This document shows positions 7,534-17,561 of a stretch of DNA of 64,000 nt, in pieces. The notes below the pieces were generated by a model. It had not been told where the DNA came from and made no database searches. It saw nothing but the letters and a program-made list of their open reading frames with translations. The translations under genes were made by a program, and so were the position numbers. Position 1 is the first letter of the stretch. Each line of letters opens with the position of its first letter. Where the stretch lies: assembly GCA_030533235.1 (NCBI GenBank), contig JAUNJN010000004.1, forward strand, positions 1 through 64,000, read 5' to 3'. The DNA is from Eubacteriales bacterium. Its GTDB lineage: Bacteria > Bacillota > Clostridia > Lachnospirales > Lachnospiraceae.

Positions 7534-8070
7534 TTATACAAGCTCAAGAATAACCTTCATAGCACCATCGCCACGACGCTCGCCAATCTTAACGATACGA
7601 GTGTAACCACCCTTACGTCCTGCGTACTTTGCACCGTACTCATCAAAGAGCTTTGCTGTAAGGTCAACCTTCTTTGTACCTGCCTTTCTTCCGGCAGCCT
7701 CTGTAGGAACCTCAACAACAGGATAAAGAACCTTAAGCATCTGTCTTCTGGCATGAAGTCTTGAAGGCTGATCCTTCTTAACCTTCTTCTCTACCTCATC
7801 ATACATAGTTACCTTCTTGCCATCAACAACTTCCTTGATACGCTTTCCGTCTTTGTCCTTCTTTGCTACCTTAGCAGTTACAGTAACTTCATCGAAGTTA
7901 TCCTTTTCCTTAACTGCAAGTGTAATCAAATGCTCTGCAATCTTGCGAACTTCCTTAGCTCTAGCCTCAGTTGTCTCAATCTTGCCATGATATAATAACT
8001 GTGTTACCTGATTACGAAGTAATGCGATTCTCTGATCTGACTTCTTACCAAGCTTTCTATACATTGCCAT
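7534..8070 (-). CDS. rplQ: Ribosomal protein L17 (with internal insertion)
   Basis: 50S protein near the exit tunnel. The start at 8070 ([14 protein letters not shown]) is chosen because GGAGG lies 9 nt upstream; an earlier in-frame ATG at 8094 has no such site. The 178 residues exceed the usual 115-130: about 50 residues rich in Lys, Asp and Val ([19 protein letters not shown] and onward) are inserted between the conserved N-terminal helices and the [16 protein letters not shown] region. The C-terminus [17 protein letters not shown] is standard. Last gene of the alpha block, after rpoA. Confidence 0.97.
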   Translation of the reverse strand: MAMYRKLGKKSDQRIALLRNQVTQLLYHGKIETTEARAKEVRKIAEHLITLAVKEKDNFDEVTVTAKVAKKDKDGKRIKEVVDGKKVTMYDEVEKKVKKDQPSRLHARRQMLKVLYPVVEVPTEAAGRKAGTKKVDLTAKLFDEYGAKYAGRKGGYTRIVKIGERRGDGAMKVILELV

Positions 8071-8162
8071 AATAAATATCCTCCTTACCCTCATGCCTTA
8101 TCCGGCAAATCTCGGGTCTTCACTGTGCTTACTGTTCTTCAGCGTGAGTGGTACTGTTATCT

Positions 8163-9119
8163 TTACTCGTCTCCTGACTTTAAAGATAAACCTAATTCTT
8201 TTAACTTTGCTAATACTTCCTCGAGAGACTTACGTCCAAGGTTACGAACCTTCATCATATCTTCTGATGTCTTGTTTGTTAACTCTTCAACTGTATTGAT
8301 GCCTGCTCTCTTAAGGCAGTTATATGAACGAACGGAAAGCTCTAACTCATCGATATTCATCTCGAGTACTTTTTCCTTCTCGTCGTCTGTCTTTTCAACC
8401 ATAACATCAACCAGCTTTGCATTCTCAGAAAGGTCAATGAAAAGGTTCAAATGCTCACTAAGTACTTTTGCAGCAAGACTTACTGCTTCATCCGGTGCCA
8501 ATGTACCGTTTGTAAATACATCAAGTGTGAGCTTGTCATAATCTGTAATCTGACCTACACGTGTATTCTCAACTGTGAGATTTACACGCTCAACAGGTGT
8601 GTAGATGGAATCAACTGCAATAGCGTCGATTGCCGTATCGAGGTCCTTATTCTTGTCTGCACCTACGTATCCTCTGCCGTTTGTGATGGTAAGCTCCATC
8701 TCAAGTCTGGCATCAGAACCGCTTAAGTTTGCGATTACAAGATCCGGATTCAAAATCTCGATATCTCCGTCTACCTGAATATCCGCAGCAGTAACAACAC
8801 AGCTGCCTGAAGCCTCAATATATGCCTGCTTTACTTCGTTTGTAGCGCCATTGTTCTTGATGCAAAGATCCTTGATATTCATAACAATCTCAGTTACGTC
8901 TTCCTTTACTCCAGGAATTGAACTAAACTCATGAAGAACACCTTTGATCTTGATCATGCTAACAGCTGTACCCGGTAAAGATGACAACATAATTCTTCTA
9001 AGAGAATTACCAAGTGTTGTACCATATCCTCTCTCGAGCGGTTCAACTACAAACTTTCCGTACTTGTTGTCCTCAGAAATCTCAGCGATTTCAATTTTAG
9101 GTATTTCAAAATCAAACAC
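8163..9119 (-). CDS. rpoA: RNA polymerase alpha subunit
   Basis: 318 residues, normal for Firmicutes. The N-terminal dimerisation and assembly domain (about 1-230) includes [20 protein letters not shown] and the LSSLPGTAV stretch. A short linker leads to the C-terminal domain (about 255-315), whose [17 protein letters not shown] and [15 protein letters not shown] segments form the UP-element and activator-binding helix-hairpin-helix. It lies between rpsD and rplQ, after a strong hairpin at 9170-9197. Confidence 0.98.
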   Translation of the reverse strand: MFDFEIPKIEIAEISEDNKYGKFVVEPLERGYGTTLGNSLRRIMLSSLPGTAVSMIKIKGVLHEFSSIPGVKEDVTEIVMNIKDLCIKNNGATNEVKQAYIEASGSCVVTAADIQVDGDIEILNPDLVIANLSGSDARLEMELTITNGRGYVGADKNKDLDTAIDAIAVDSIYTPVERVNLTVENTRVGQITDYDKLTLDVFTNGTLAPDEAVSLAAKVLSEHLNLFIDLSENAKLVDVMVEKTDDEKEKVLEMNIDELELSVRSYNCLKRAGINTVEELTNKTSEDMMKVRNLGRKSLEEVLAKLKELGLSLKSGDE

Positions 9120-9169
9120 AATTAACCCTCCTTATGGATAACCATTGTACTAAGTTACTTCTCCAATAA

Positions 9170-9197
9170 CACCACGCGCTTAATTAAGCGCGCGGTG
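9170..9197 (-). other. Strong hairpin between rpsD and rpoA
   Basis: A 12-bp stem CACCGCGCGCTT / AAGCGCGTGGTG (one G-T pair) with loop AATT. No T-run follows in the direction of transcription, so it is not a standard terminator. It may be an mRNA processing or stability element, or part of an S4 control site; both are inferences. Confidence 0.6.
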
Positions 9198-9209
9198 AAT
9201 TTATTTATC

Positions 9210-9803
9210 TTACTTTGAATATAACTCGACGATAAGGGTTTCATTTACAGGAACATCGATCTGCTCTCTCATTGGCTTCTCTAATACAGTACCTGATAAA
9301 GACTCAAGATCTGCCTCCATCCAAGCCGGTGCTGTATGTCCTGCATTTGCCTCAACGATATCCTTATATCTCTGAAGAGACTTGCTCTTCTCCTTGATTT
9401 CAATCTTGTCGCCAGGATTTACTCTGTAGGAAGGGATGTTGATACACTTGCCGTTTACTAATACGTGCTTATGATCTACAATCTGTCTGGCCTCACGTCT
9501 TGTTCTGGCAAATCCCATACGGAATACGATATTGTCAAGTCTAAGCTCAAGCAAAGTCATAAGGTTTGGACCTGTAAGACCCGGCATTCTCTCAGCCTTC
9601 TCGAAAAGATTGTGGAAAGGCTTCTCAAGCATGCCGTAGATGAACTTAGCCTTCTGCTTCTCGCGAAGCTGTAAGCCGTACTCGCTCACCTTTCTGTTTG
9701 CTCTTGTTAACTTTCTCTTTGATGTTTTATTTATGCCGAGATACATTGGCTCCATACCCAAAGATCTGCATCTCTTAAGAACTGGGGTTCTATCTACTGC
9801 CAT
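9210..9803 (-). CDS. rpsD: Ribosomal protein S4
   Basis: Primary 16S rRNA-binding protein that nucleates the 30S body and often represses its own operon. The start at 9803 ([19 protein letters not shown]) is supported by AGGAGG 9 nt upstream; the longer frame up to 9851 would overlap rpsK. 197 residues. The S4 RNA-binding domain lies near [20 protein letters not shown] and [17 protein letters not shown]. The zinc-binding Cys cluster found in some S4 proteins is absent. Confidence 0.98.
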   Translation of the reverse strand: MAVDRTPVLKRCRSLGMEPMYLGINKTSKRKLTRANRKVSEYGLQLREKQKAKFIYGMLEKPFHNLFEKAERMPGLTGPNLMTLLELRLDNIVFRMGFARTRREARQIVDHKHVLVNGKCINIPSYRVNPGDKIEIKEKSKSLQRYKDIVEANAGHTAPAWMEADLESLSGTVLEKPMREQIDVPVNETLIVELYSK

Positions 9804-9820
9804 TACCTTGTACCTCCTAA

Positions 9821-10219
9821 TTAAACTCTTCTTCTCTTTGGTGGACGACATCCGTTATGCGGAACCGGAGTAACATCCTTGATACTAACTACTTCAAGAC
9901 CACATGCAGAAAGTGCACGGATTGCTGCCTCTCTACCTGAACCAGGTCCCTTTACCATAACATCGATAGTCTTAAGACCGTATGGTAAAGCAGCCTTTGC
10001 TGCTGTCTCTGCTGCCATCTGTGCAGCATATGGTGTAGACTTTCTAGATCCTCTGAATCCGAGTCCACCCGCACTTGCCCAAGACAATGCATTGCCTTCA
10101 GCGTCTGTTAATGTGACAATTGTATTATTAAAAGATGACTGAATATGAGCCTGTCCACGCTCTACGTTCTTTCTGACACGCTTTTTAGCCACTTTTTTAG
10201 TAGTAACTTTCTTAGCCAT
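9821..10219 (-). CDS. rpsK: Ribosomal protein S11
   Basis: 30S platform protein beside the E-site mRNA. The 132 residues include [38 protein letters not shown] and the C-terminal [11 protein letters not shown], all diagnostic. An extra Lys/Arg-rich N-terminus (about 15 residues) precedes the core. It lies 15 nt downstream of rpsM and 17 nt upstream of rpsD in the alpha block. Confidence 0.98.
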   Translation of the reverse strand: MAKKVTTKKVAKKRVRKNVERGQAHIQSSFNNTIVTLTDAEGNALSWASAGGLGFRGSRKSTPYAAQMAAETAAKAALPYGLKTIDVMVKGPGSGREAAIRALSACGLEVVSIKDVTPVPHNGCRPPKRRRV

Positions 10220-10234
10220 TACCTAACCCTCCAA

Positions 10235-10603
10235 TTACTTCTTCTTGTTAGCTACTGTCTTCTTAGGACCCTTACGAGTTCTAGCGTTTGTCTTTGTCTT
10301 CTGTCCACGTACAGGAAGTCCCTTTCTGTGACGGATACCACGATAGCATCCAATCTCCTGTAAACGCTTAATGTTAAGTGCGATCTCTCTACGTAAATCA
10401 CCCTCAACTACCTGAGTTTCGTTGATAATCTCACTAAGTCTCTTTACTTCCTCATCCGTCAAATCACGAACTCTTGTATCAGGACTAACGTTTGCTTCTT
10501 TAAGAATTCTTGTTGCTGATGTTCTACCTATACCATAGATATAAGTAAGACCGATTTCGATACGCTTGTCTCTTGGTAAATCAACACCTGAAATACGAGC
10601 CAT
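10235..10603 (-). CDS. rpsM: Ribosomal protein S13
   Basis: 30S head protein that forms bridges to the 50S subunit and contacts P-site tRNA. 122 residues. The start [19 protein letters not shown], the helix-hairpin-helix ([14 protein letters not shown]) and the C-terminal [20 protein letters not shown] are family hallmarks. It opens the alpha block after an unusually long gap of 290 nt from rpmJ, with GGAGG 9 nt before the ATG. Confidence 0.98.
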   Translation of the reverse strand: MARISGVDLPRDKRIEIGLTYIYGIGRTSATRILKEANVSPDTRVRDLTDEEVKRLSEIINETQVVEGDLRREIALNIKRLQEIGCYRGIRHRKGLPVRGQKTKTNARTRKGPKKTVANKKK

Positions 10604-10893
10604 TCTAATATACCTCCGTAAAAATAACTACAATTTTGCCTGTAACGCTTATGATATCTTCTATATAATAGAAGGTGAAATGCATATCTAAACTGTTCAG
10701 ACACTACTAAATGAATAATTTTGCATAGTCTACTATGCTCAGCCGCTTTGTGTTAGAATGTGATATTGGGTTTATCACATGCACAAATACAAGGCATAGT
10801 TATAGATGGGCTATCATCCTACATACCTTGTTCTAACTTTCCGTTCAGATCGAATCACCTGATGTGAAACGATGACCTATTGTAAAAATAGAT
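10604..10893 (-). promoter_or_regulatory. Long untranslated spacer between rpmJ and rpsM
   Basis: The longest gap inside the ribosomal cluster. On the minus strand it holds hairpins GTGATA-AACCCAA-TATCAC and GCATAG-TAGA-CTATGC, and no ORF or T-run terminator. I see no convincing promoter. It could be a leader for S13/S4-type control of the alpha block; this rests only on position and the small stems. Confidence 0.4.
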
Positions 10894-11007
10894 TTATCCC
10901 TGACGCTGTTTGTGCTTTGGATTTTCGCAGATAATACGAATACTACCTTTTCTTTTAATGACTTTGCACTTATCGCAAATTGGTTTTACTGATGCTCTAA
11001 CCTTCAT
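10894..11007 (-). CDS. rpmJ: Ribosomal protein L36
   Basis: A 37-residue zinc-ribbon protein of the 50S subunit. The sequence starts [20 protein letters not shown] and has the metal set C11, C14, C27 and H32, so this is the zinc-binding form. AGGAG lies 9 nt before the ATG. It sits between infA and rpsM as in most Firmicutes and has its own predicted promoter at 11048-11076. Confidence 0.96.
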   Translation of the reverse strand: MKVRASVKPICDKCKVIKRKGSIRIICENPKHKQRQG

Positions 11008-11047
11008 TAAAATGCACTCCTTTCAAAAAAGTCCGCTACAAATAAGC

Positions 11048-11076
11048 ATTGTATCATTAAACTTTCTACAATGCAA
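11048..11076 (-). promoter_or_regulatory. Predicted internal promoter upstream of rpmJ
   Basis: -35 TTGCAT (11071-11076), 17-nt spacer, -10 TACAAT (11048-11053), between infA and rpmJ. The -35 is the same hexamer as in the predicted S10 promoter. It could let the rpmJ-alpha block be transcribed separately. Confidence 0.6.
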
Positions 11077-11124
11077 GCAGTTTTTTCATAATATTACCGA
11101 GAATAATACCGAGAATGAGAAAAT

Positions 11125-11343
11125 TTATTTTGCTCTCCAAGTAATACGGCCCTTTGTCAAATCATACGGAGATAAAACAACCGTTACCTTATCACCCGGA
11201 AGAATCTTGATATAATTCATTCTGAGTTTTCCGCTGATGTGTGCTAATACCTGAAGTCCATTTTCGAGTTCTACCTGAAACATTGCGTTTGGAAGCTTTT
11301 CAAGTACAACTCCTTCCATTTCGATTTCGTCTGCCTTTGGCAT
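11125..11343 (-). CDS. infA: Translation initiation factor IF-1
   Basis: Binds the 30S A site during initiation. A 72-residue S1-like OB fold: [20 protein letters not shown], then [21 protein letters not shown] and the end [15 protein letters not shown], all strongly conserved. GGAGG precedes the start. It follows map by 25 nt; the KOW-domain gene found at this point in some relatives is absent. Confidence 0.98.
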   Translation of the reverse strand: MPKADEIEMEGVVLEKLPNAMFQVELENGLQVLAHISGKLRMNYIKILPGDKVTVVLSPYDLTKGRITWRAK

Positions 11344-11368
11344 ATCGTAATCCTCCTTTTAATATATG

Positions 11369-12136
11369 CTATAGTTCTATTCCTTCTGCCTTAGATAAAA
11401 TCTCCGGCTCGCCTTCTGTTATTAAAACCGTATTCTCATAATGTGCTGACAAGCTACCGTCAGCAGTTACAACCGTCCAATCATCCGACAGCCATTCAAC
11501 CTCGTAGGTTCCAATGTTAATCATCGGCTCAATTGCAAGTGTCATGCCCGGTCGCAGTTTCGGTCCCTTCATCATTCTGGTAAAGTTCGGAACCTCCGGA
11601 GCCTCATGAAGACTCGCTCCGACACCGTGTCCAACCAAGTCACGCACAGCTCTGTAATCTCTGGATGAAACGTAGTTAAAGATTGCTTTTGATATATCAT
11701 TGATATGATTACCTGCTTTACAGGCCTTCAATCCCTCGAAAAAGCTTTCCTTGGTGACACGCATCAAATCTGCTGCAGCCTGTGAAATCTCGCCAACACC
11801 ATACGTACGTGCCGAATCGGAATGATAACCCTTGTAGATGACTCCTGCATCCAGACTTACGATGTCGCCTTCGTTTAGGATTCGCTCTTTGGACGGAATA
11901 CCATGTACCACCTCGTCATTTACCGATACACAAATAGATGCGGGATATCCGTTGTAATTTAAGAAAGAAGGAATACAGCCATAACTTCTGATTACCTCTT
12001 CTCCAATCCGATTGATTTCGTAAGTAGAAATCCCTGGTTTGATTGCTTTTTTTAATTCCTCATGGGTGAGGGCGAGAATTCTTCCCGCCTCACGCATAAG
12101 TTCAATCTCTTTTTCGGATTTAATAATGATTGCCAT
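11369..12136 (-). CDS. map: Methionine aminopeptidase, type I
   Basis: Removes the N-terminal Met of new proteins. The 255 residues show the dinuclear metal ligands in their usual contexts: Asp in SLDAGVIYKGYHSD and again in HSDSART, His in LVGHGVG, Glu in AIEPMI and Glu in YENTVLI. There is no N-terminal zinc-finger extension. Its ATG lies 1 nt after the adk stop codon, so the two are probably translationally coupled. Confidence 0.97.
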   Translation of the reverse strand: MAIIIKSEKEIELMREAGRILALTHEELKKAIKPGISTYEINRIGEEVIRSYGCIPSFLNYNGYPASICVSVNDEVVHGIPSKERILNEGDIVSLDAGVIYKGYHSDSARTYGVGEISQAAADLMRVTKESFFEGLKACKAGNHINDISKAIFNYVSSRDYRAVRDLVGHGVGASLHEAPEVPNFTRMMKGPKLRPGMTLAIEPMINIGTYEVEWLSDDWTVVTADGSLSAHYENTVLITEGEPEILSKAEGIEL

Positions 12137-12137
12137 A

Positions 12138-12785
12138 TTAGTTTTCTCCTAAAATAGCAACAATCGCCCGGAATACATCCTGCATATCAACTGTACCGTC
12201 AACCTCAGCAATAATGCCCTTCTTTGTATAGAAGTCAATAAGCGGCTGAGTCTGCTCATGATAAACATTCAAACGATTTAAGACTGTTTCCGGCTTATCA
12301 TCATCTCTTAAAATAAGATCAGCTCCACAAGTATCGCACTTGCCTTCTTCCTTTGTAGGGTTGTAAACGATGTGATAGGTTGCTCCACATCCAACGCAAG
12401 CTCTTCTACCTGACATTCTGTTTACGATGTTCTCATCCGGAACCTCTACATTTACCGCATAGTCAATGCTTTCGCCGTTTGCAGCAAGTGCAGCATCCAA
12501 CGCCTCAGCCTGTGGAATTGTTCTTGGGAAACCATCGAGGATGTAACCGTCCTTACAATCATCTGCCTTGAAACGATCCATAATAAGGTCAACTACAAGC
12601 TCATCCGGAACAAGAAGTCCTTTGTCCATGTATTCCTTTGCCTTTGCGCCAAGCTCCGTACCATTCTTGATATTTGCTCTAAAAATATCTCCTGTTGAGA
12701 TATGTGGAATATGATACTTTTCAGCAAGCATCTTTGCCTGTGTTCCCTTACCTGCACCCGGTGCACCCAACATAATAATCTTCAT
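12138..12785 (-). CDS. adk: Adenylate kinase, zinc-LID type
   Basis: Interconverts ATP + AMP and 2 ADP. The start at 12785 ([19 protein letters not shown]) is chosen because GAGGAGG precedes it; an in-frame ATG 18 nt upstream lies within that region. 215 residues. P-loop GAPGAGKGT (7-15), AMP-binding [10 protein letters not shown], and a LID domain with a four-Cys zinc site (CVGC and CDTC). It sits between secY and map as usual. Confidence 0.97.
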   Translation of the reverse strand: MKIIMLGAPGAGKGTQAKMLAEKYHIPHISTGDIFRANIKNGTELGAKAKEYMDKGLLVPDELVVDLIMDRFKADDCKDGYILDGFPRTIPQAEALDAALAANGESIDYAVNVEVPDENIVNRMSGRRACVGCGATYHIVYNPTKEEGKCDTCGADLILRDDDKPETVLNRLNVYHEQTQPLIDFYTKKGIIAEVDGTVDMQDVFRAIVAILGEN

Positions 12786-12859
12786 ATGCAATAACCTCCT
12801 CAAATATATGGAAATAGGAATGTACCCAAAACGGATACACTCCCTATCTTCCTAAGTCA

Positions 12860-14173
12860 CTAGTCTGTCAAGAATCCGGAATAATTTCTTACAATCATCT
12901 TGGATTCCATCTGCTTAATTGTCTCAATGATAACACCTACAATAATAATCAGTGATGTTCCACCGAATGAAACGTTTGCTCCGAATCTTCCGTTGAAGAA
13001 GACCGGAATCAACGCAACGATAATCAGACCAACCGCTCCGATAAAGACAATGTAATTCAAGATTCTGTTTAAGTAATCCTGTGTAGGCTTACCCGGTCTG
13101 ATACCCGGAATAAATCCGCCGCTCTTCTTCATGTTGTTTGCAATTTCCATCGGATTGAATGTTACCGAAGTATAGAAATATGCAAAGAAGAATACTAACA
13201 AAATATATACAATAAGCCCAACACTCGCCCATGGATAGTTTGGATTGAACCAGTAATTTGAGTTCATACCACGTAAAATCTTTGACCAGACTCCCGACGG
13301 ATTTAAGTTGAATAAACTAATAAATACCGATGGAAGTGACAAGATTGATGAAGCGAAAATAACAGGAATTACACTTGAAGTATTTACCTTCATAGGAATA
13401 TGACTGCTCTGTCCGCCTACATTACGTCTACCCTGCACCTTTTGTGCATACTGGACAGGAACTTTTCTCACACCATCCTGAAGCAGTACTACCAATACTA
13501 CTGTTACAACAATAACTGCAATAATAATTGCTGCTGCAATTATTGCATTAACAATATCCTTATCCTTTACGAATTTTACATAAAGGTCAGAAAAATCACT
13601 TGGCATTCTGGATACAATGTTGATAAGAAGGATAATTGAAATACCGTTACCAACTCCATAATCCGTAACACGCTCGCCTAACCACATAACAAATGCACTA
13701 CCGGTTGTCAATGTGACAATGATGAGTAAATAACCCATCGGACCTGTAATTGTCAAATAATGACCACGGTCGAAACCTACTGCAAGTCCTAAACTTTCTA
13801 CAACGGAAAGTACAATCGTAAGATATCTTGTGATCGCTGTGATTTTCTTACGACCATCCTCGCCATCCTTTTGCATCTCCTCCAACGCCGGAATTGCGAT
13901 GGTAAGAAGCTGCATGATGATGGAAGATGTAATATATGGTGTTACATTCAATGCAAAAATTGACATTTGCGTAAAGGAACCACCTGTGAATGAGCTAAGG
14001 AAATTGTTTGCATCTCCAAGTGTCGTCTCAAGATACTGCTTTACAGCCTCTGTATCAAGACCCGGCACCGGAATCATCGAACCGAAACGAACGATAATCA
14101 ATATAAAGAACGTAAACATTAACCCACTACGGATTTCCTTTACCTTAAGAGCATTTTTTAAGGTTTTAAACAT
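12860..14173 (-). CDS. secY: Protein translocase subunit SecY
   Basis: Channel subunit of SecYEG. The 437-residue protein has about ten hydrophobic helices. Diagnostic stretches are PVPGLDTEAVKQYLE (36-50), the plug and TM2 region ITSSIIMQLLTIAIPALEEM, and the cytosolic loop KKSGGFIPGIRPGKPTQDYL that contacts SecA and the ribosome. Its start lies 2 nt after the rplO stop, which indicates tight coupling. Confidence 0.98.
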   Translation of the reverse strand: MFKTLKNALKVKEIRSGLMFTFFILIIVRFGSMIPVPGLDTEAVKQYLETTLGDANNFLSSFTGGSFTQMSIFALNVTPYITSSIIMQLLTIAIPALEEMQKDGEDGRKKITAITRYLTIVLSVVESLGLAVGFDRGHYLTITGPMGYLLIIVTLTTGSAFVMWLGERVTDYGVGNGISIILLINIVSRMPSDFSDLYVKFVKDKDIVNAIIAAAIIIAVIVVTVVLVVLLQDGVRKVPVQYAQKVQGRRNVGGQSSHIPMKVNTSSVIPVIFASSILSLPSVFISLFNLNPSGVWSKILRGMNSNYWFNPNYPWASVGLIVYILLVFFFAYFYTSVTFNPMEIANNMKKSGGFIPGIRPGKPTQDYLNRILNYIVFIGAVGLIIVALIPVFFNGRFGANVSFGGTSLIIIVGVIIETIKQMESKMIVRNYSGFLTD

Positions 14174-14175
14174 GC

Positions 14176-14616
14176 TTAAATCACCTCTGCTTTTCCGCCA
14201 AGAGCTTCGATCTTCTCAGCAGCTGCCTTACTAAAAGCATTTACCTTAACAGTAAGCTTCTTTGTCAACTCTCCATTTCCTAAAATCTTAACACCATCTC
14301 TTGCATTTTTAACAATGCCTGCCTCGATCAAAGTAGCAACTGTAACTTCAGCGCCATCCTCAAATCTGTCAAGTGCAGAAAGGTTGATTGCAACAATCTC
14401 CTTATGATTTCTGCATGTGAATCCTCTCTTAGGGATTCTTCTATAGAGTGGCATCTGACCACCTTCGAACCCTGGTCTTGGAGCTCCTGAACGAGCCTTC
14501 TGACCCTTATGTCCCTTACCTGCAGTCTTACCATTTCCTGAGCCATGTCCACGGCCTCTTCTGAAGTTATCGCTTGTTACAGCGCCTTCAGCTGGCTTTA
14601 AACTTGATAAATCCAT
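14176..14616 (-). CDS. rplO: Ribosomal protein L15
   Basis: 50S protein that wraps the 23S rRNA core. 146 residues: a Gly/Arg-rich N-terminal tail ([20 protein letters not shown], 19-38), then [20 protein letters not shown], and a C-terminal fold ending [13 protein letters not shown]. It follows rpmD by 22 nt and abuts secY. Confidence 0.98.
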   Translation of the reverse strand: MDLSSLKPAEGAVTSDNFRRGRGHGSGNGKTAGKGHKGQKARSGAPRPGFEGGQMPLYRRIPKRGFTCRNHKEIVAINLSALDRFEDGAEVTVATLIEAGIVKNARDGVKILGNGELTKKLTVKVNAFSKAAAEKIEALGGKAEVI

Positions 14617-14638
14617 GACTGTTCCTCCTTCACAAAAA

Positions 14639-14821
14639 TTATGCTTCTTCTACTTTAACCATGTGACGAACCTGATCAACCATTCCCTTTGTAGCTGCAT
14701 TGTTAGGTAGTTCAACAGTCTTGTGCATCTTAGTAAGACCAAGTGCCTTAACAGTTGCTCTATGCTTTGGAATAGCTCCGATTGGGGACTTCACTAAAGT
14801 AACCTTAATCTTATCTGCCAT
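14639..14821 (-). CDS. rpmD: Ribosomal protein L30
   Basis: Small 50S protein of 60 residues. It has the characteristic [21 protein letters not shown]-terminus, the [11 protein letters not shown] loop and the [14 protein letters not shown]-terminus. AGGAGG precedes the start. It lies between rpsE and rplO as in the classical spc block. Confidence 0.97.
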   Translation of the reverse strand: MADKIKVTLVKSPIGAIPKHRATVKALGLTKMHKTVELPNNAATKGMVDQVRHMVKVEEA

Positions 14822-14862
14822 TTTACAAACCTCCTTACGATTCCTCGATTATACCAATCGTC

Positions 14863-15372
14863 TTAGTTCAAAATCTCATCCAAAGATTTGCCGCGAAGCT
14901 TTGCAACTTCTTCAGGAGACTTAATCTTTGAAAGACCTTCGATTGTAGCAAGTACAACATTCTGCTTGTTGTTTGAACCTAAGGACTTTGTACGGATATT
15001 CTTATATCCTGCAAGCTCAAGTACGGAACGTGCCGGACCGCCGGCAATAATACCTGTACCTTCCGGAGATGACTTTAACAGTACTCTTGCACTGCCAAAT
15101 TCACCTGTCCAATCGTAAGGAATACTACCATTCTCATTGATACTAACCTTAACCAATTTCTTAATTGCGTCCTCTTTGCCCTTGCGAATAGCCTCAGGAA
15201 TTTCTGTTGCCTTTCCTAAGCCGGCACCAATGTGACCATTCTTATCGCCTACAACAACGAGTGTAGCAAATCTCATGTTACGTCCGCCCTTAACAACCTT
15301 TGTTACACGCTTGATGTTAACAACGCGATCTTCTAATTCTAAATTCGTAGCATCTATGATTTCATGCTTCAT
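14863..15372 (-). CDS. rpsE: Ribosomal protein S5
   Basis: 30S protein involved in decoding fidelity and mRNA entry. 169 residues: the N-terminal double-stranded RNA-binding domain ([20 protein letters not shown], then [19 protein letters not shown]) and the C-terminal [20 protein letters not shown] region. The Gly-rich hinge and the KVVKGGR loop tied to spectinomycin sensitivity in other bacteria are intact. The start has GGAGG at a longish 11 nt. Confidence 0.98.
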   Translation of the reverse strand: MKHEIIDATNLELEDRVVNIKRVTKVVKGGRNMRFATLVVVGDKNGHIGAGLGKATEIPEAIRKGKEDAIKKLVKVSINENGSIPYDWTGEFGSARVLLKSSPEGTGIIAGGPARSVLELAGYKNIRTKSLGSNNKQNVVLATIEGLSKIKSPEEVAKLRGKSLDEILN

Positions 15373-15392
15373 GCGCCTTATTTCCTCCTTAC

Positions 15393-15761
15393 TTAGAATT
15401 CAAGTCCAGCTTCTCTAGCAGCATCTGCTAAAGCCTGAATCTTTCCCTGATATATAAAGCCGCCACGGTCAAAGACTACAGTCTTGATACCTGCATCAAG
15501 CGCCCTCTTGGCAATAACCTGACCTAAGTAAGCTGCTGCTGCAACATCATTTGTCTTCTCTAACTGATCCTTAACTTCCTTCTGAACTGTTGAAGCTGAC
15601 ACTAAAGTCTTCTGAGCTGTATCATCGATAATCTGAGCGTACATATGATTATTAGATCTGAAAACAGCAAGTCTCGGTCTTTCAGCAGTGCCGCTAAAAC
15701 GGTTACGAACTCTTAAATGCTTCTTAGCGCGAATAGCACTTCTTGATTCTTTATTAATCAT
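15393..15761 (-). CDS. rplR: Ribosomal protein L18
   Basis: 5S rRNA-binding protein of the central protuberance. 122 residues. An Arg/Lys-rich N-terminus ends in [20 protein letters not shown] (19-38), followed by HMYAQIIDD and the C-terminal [20 protein letters not shown], typical of bacterial L18. It sits between rplF and rpsE. Confidence 0.98.
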   Translation of the reverse strand: MINKESRSAIRAKKHLRVRNRFSGTAERPRLAVFRSNNHMYAQIIDDTAQKTLVSASTVQKEVKDQLEKTNDVAAAAYLGQVIAKRALDAGIKTVVFDRGGFIYQGKIQALADAAREAGLEF

Positions 15762-15778
15762 CTTATTCCACTCCTTAA

Positions 15779-16318
15779 TTATTTCTTACCAGTCTTACCA
15801 ACTTTACGTCTGATAACCTCATCAGCATACTTGATACCTTTACCCTTATATGGTTCCGGAGCTCTCTTTTCTCTGATTTCGGCAGCATATTGGCCAACCT
15901 TCTCTTTATCAATACCACTTACAACAATCTTGTTACCGTCAACGGTTGTTGTGATTCCGTCCGGATCAACCATCTCTACCGGATGAGAAAAACCAAGTGC
16001 AAGATTTAACTTGTTACCCTGCTTTGCAGCTCTGTAACCTACACCGTTAACCTCAAGTACCTTTGTGTAACCTTCTGTAACACCTATTACCATGTTGTTG
16101 ATAAGTGTTCTTGTAAGACCATGTAAAGACTTCATCTTCTTTAAGTCGTTTGGTCTGTTTACTACTACTTCAGCACCTTCCTGCTTGATTTCCATCTCAG
16201 CAGGGAGAACTCTCTCAAGTGTTCCCTTAGGTCCTTTTACAGTCACCTTATTATTTTCTGCTATCTCAACAGTTACACCTGCCGGAATAGCGATAGGCAT
16301 TCTTCCAATACGTGACAT
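15779..16318 (-). CDS. rplF: Ribosomal protein L6
   Basis: 50S protein near the factor-binding site. 179 residues with the duplicated L6 fold. The start [17 protein letters not shown], the [15 protein letters not shown] segment and the C-terminal signature [19 protein letters not shown] are clear. The RNA-binding C-terminal domain is complete. It precedes rplR by 17 nt. Confidence 0.98.
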   Translation of the reverse strand: MSRIGRMPIAIPAGVTVEIAENNKVTVKGPKGTLERVLPAEMEIKQEGAEVVVNRPNDLKKMKSLHGLTRTLINNMVIGVTEGYTKVLEVNGVGYRAAKQGNKLNLALGFSHPVEMVDPDGITTTVDGNKIVVSGIDKEKVGQYAAEIREKRAPEPYKGKGIKYADEVIRRKVGKTGKK

Positions 16319-16356
16319 TTCGCCCGTCCTCCTTATATTCTATAAAACGTTATCTA

Positions 16357-16758
16357 TTACCAAATGAATGCAAGCACTTCGCCGCCAACATTCTCTTTTC
16401 TGGCTTCCTTATCTGTAAGCACGCCCTTGTTTGTAGAAATGATAGCTGTTCCAAGTCCGCCGAGAACCTTTGGAAGCTCATCCTTTGATGCATACACACG
16501 AAGACCCGGCTTAGAAATTCTCTTAAGACCTGTAAGGATCTTCTCGTTCTTGTTTGCACCATACTTAAGTGTAATCTTGATTGTCTTGAAGTTACCTTCT
16601 TCAATAACATCAACTGCCTTGACATAACCTTCCTTAAGGAGAATGTCTGCAATCGCCAGCTTCATCTTTGATGCCGGTATATCTACTGTATCATGCTTTG
16701 CAGTATTTGCATTACGGATTCTTGTAAGCATATCTGCAATTGGATCGCTCATTGACAT
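16357..16758 (-). CDS. rpsH: Ribosomal protein S8
   Basis: 30S protein that binds 16S helix 21 and, in other bacteria, represses the spc mRNA. 133 residues. The start [20 protein letters not shown] and the C-terminal [20 protein letters not shown] / GGEVLAFIW are family hallmarks. GGAGG lies 10 nt upstream. It follows rpsN. Confidence 0.98.
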   Translation of the reverse strand: MSMSDPIADMLTRIRNANTAKHDTVDIPASKMKLAIADILLKEGYVKAVDVIEEGNFKTIKITLKYGANKNEKILTGLKRISKPGLRVYASKDELPKVLGGLGTAIISTNKGVLTDKEARKENVGGEVLAFIW

Positions 16759-16789
16759 AATTCTTTTGCCTCCTATTTATTCTATATTC

Positions 16790-16975
16790 TTACCAGCTTG
16801 ACTTCTTAACACCAGGAATCTGTCCCTTGTATGCTAACTCACGGAAACATACTCTGCAGATACCATATTTTCTCAAAACTGAATGTGGACGGCCACAAAT
16901 CTTGCAACGTGAATATTCTCTTGTTGAGAACTTCTGTTTACGCTGCTGTTTAACCTTCATAGATGTTTTTGCCAT
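16790..16975 (-). CDS. rpsN: Ribosomal protein S14, zinc-binding type Z
   Basis: 30S head protein. The 61-residue short form contains the zinc ribbon [20 protein letters not shown], as in the Zn-dependent S14 of Gram-positives; the longer Zn-free paralogue is not in this window. Ends PGVKKSSW. Located between rplE and rpsH as usual. Confidence 0.98.
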   Translation of the reverse strand: MAKTSMKVKQQRKQKFSTREYSRCKICGRPHSVLRKYGICRVCFRELAYKGQIPGVKKSSW

Positions 16976-16995
16976 TTTGATTCCTCCTATTTTCC

Positions 16996-17535
16996 TTACT
17001 TCTGGAACGGCATTCCGAACAGAGTTAACAATTCACGAGCTTCTTCATCTGTCTGCGCTGTTGTAACGAAGATGATATCCATACCTCTTACCTTGTCTAC
17101 CTTGTCATACTCGATTTCCGGGAAAATAAGCTGCTCTTTAATACCAAGTGCATAGTTACCTCTACCATCAAATGCGTTAGGGTTAACACCTCTAAAGTCA
17201 CGTACTCGCGGAAGTGCAAGATTGATAAGTCTGTCTGTAAACTCATACATCTTCTCGCCTCTAAGTGTTACCTTGCATCCGATTGGCATACCTTCTCTTA
17301 ACTTGAAGTTCGCAACGGACTTCTTAGCACGTGTAACAACTGCCTTCTGACCTGTGATAATCTCAAGATCCTTAACAGCCGCATCTAAAACCTTTGCATT
17401 TTCTCTCGCTTCACCAACACCCATGTTGATAACGATTTTCTCAAGCTTTGGAACCTGCATTACATTTTTATATCCAAACTTCTTTGTCATAGCGTCCATA
17501 ATCTCGGAGCTATACATTTCTTTAAGTCTACTCAA
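16996..17535 (-). CDS. rplE: Ribosomal protein L5
   Basis: 5S rRNA-binding protein that contacts P-site tRNA. I place the start at a TTG (17535) giving (M)[18 protein letters not shown], because GGAGG lies 8 nt upstream and this matches relatives. The in-frame ATG at 17562 would overlap the rplX stop and has no such site. 179 residues. Core motifs include [35 protein letters not shown] and the C-terminal [18 protein letters not shown]. Confidence 0.96.
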   Translation of the reverse strand: MSRLKEMYSSEIMDAMTKKFGYKNVMQVPKLEKIVINMGVGEARENAKVLDAAVKDLEIITGQKAVVTRAKKSVANFKLREGMPIGCKVTLRGEKMYEFTDRLINLALPRVRDFRGVNPNAFDGRGNYALGIKEQLIFPEIEYDKVDKVRGMDIIFVTTAQTDEEARELLTLFGMPFQK

Positions 17536-17561
17536 ACCAAGTACCTCCTTTCTTATCTTCA

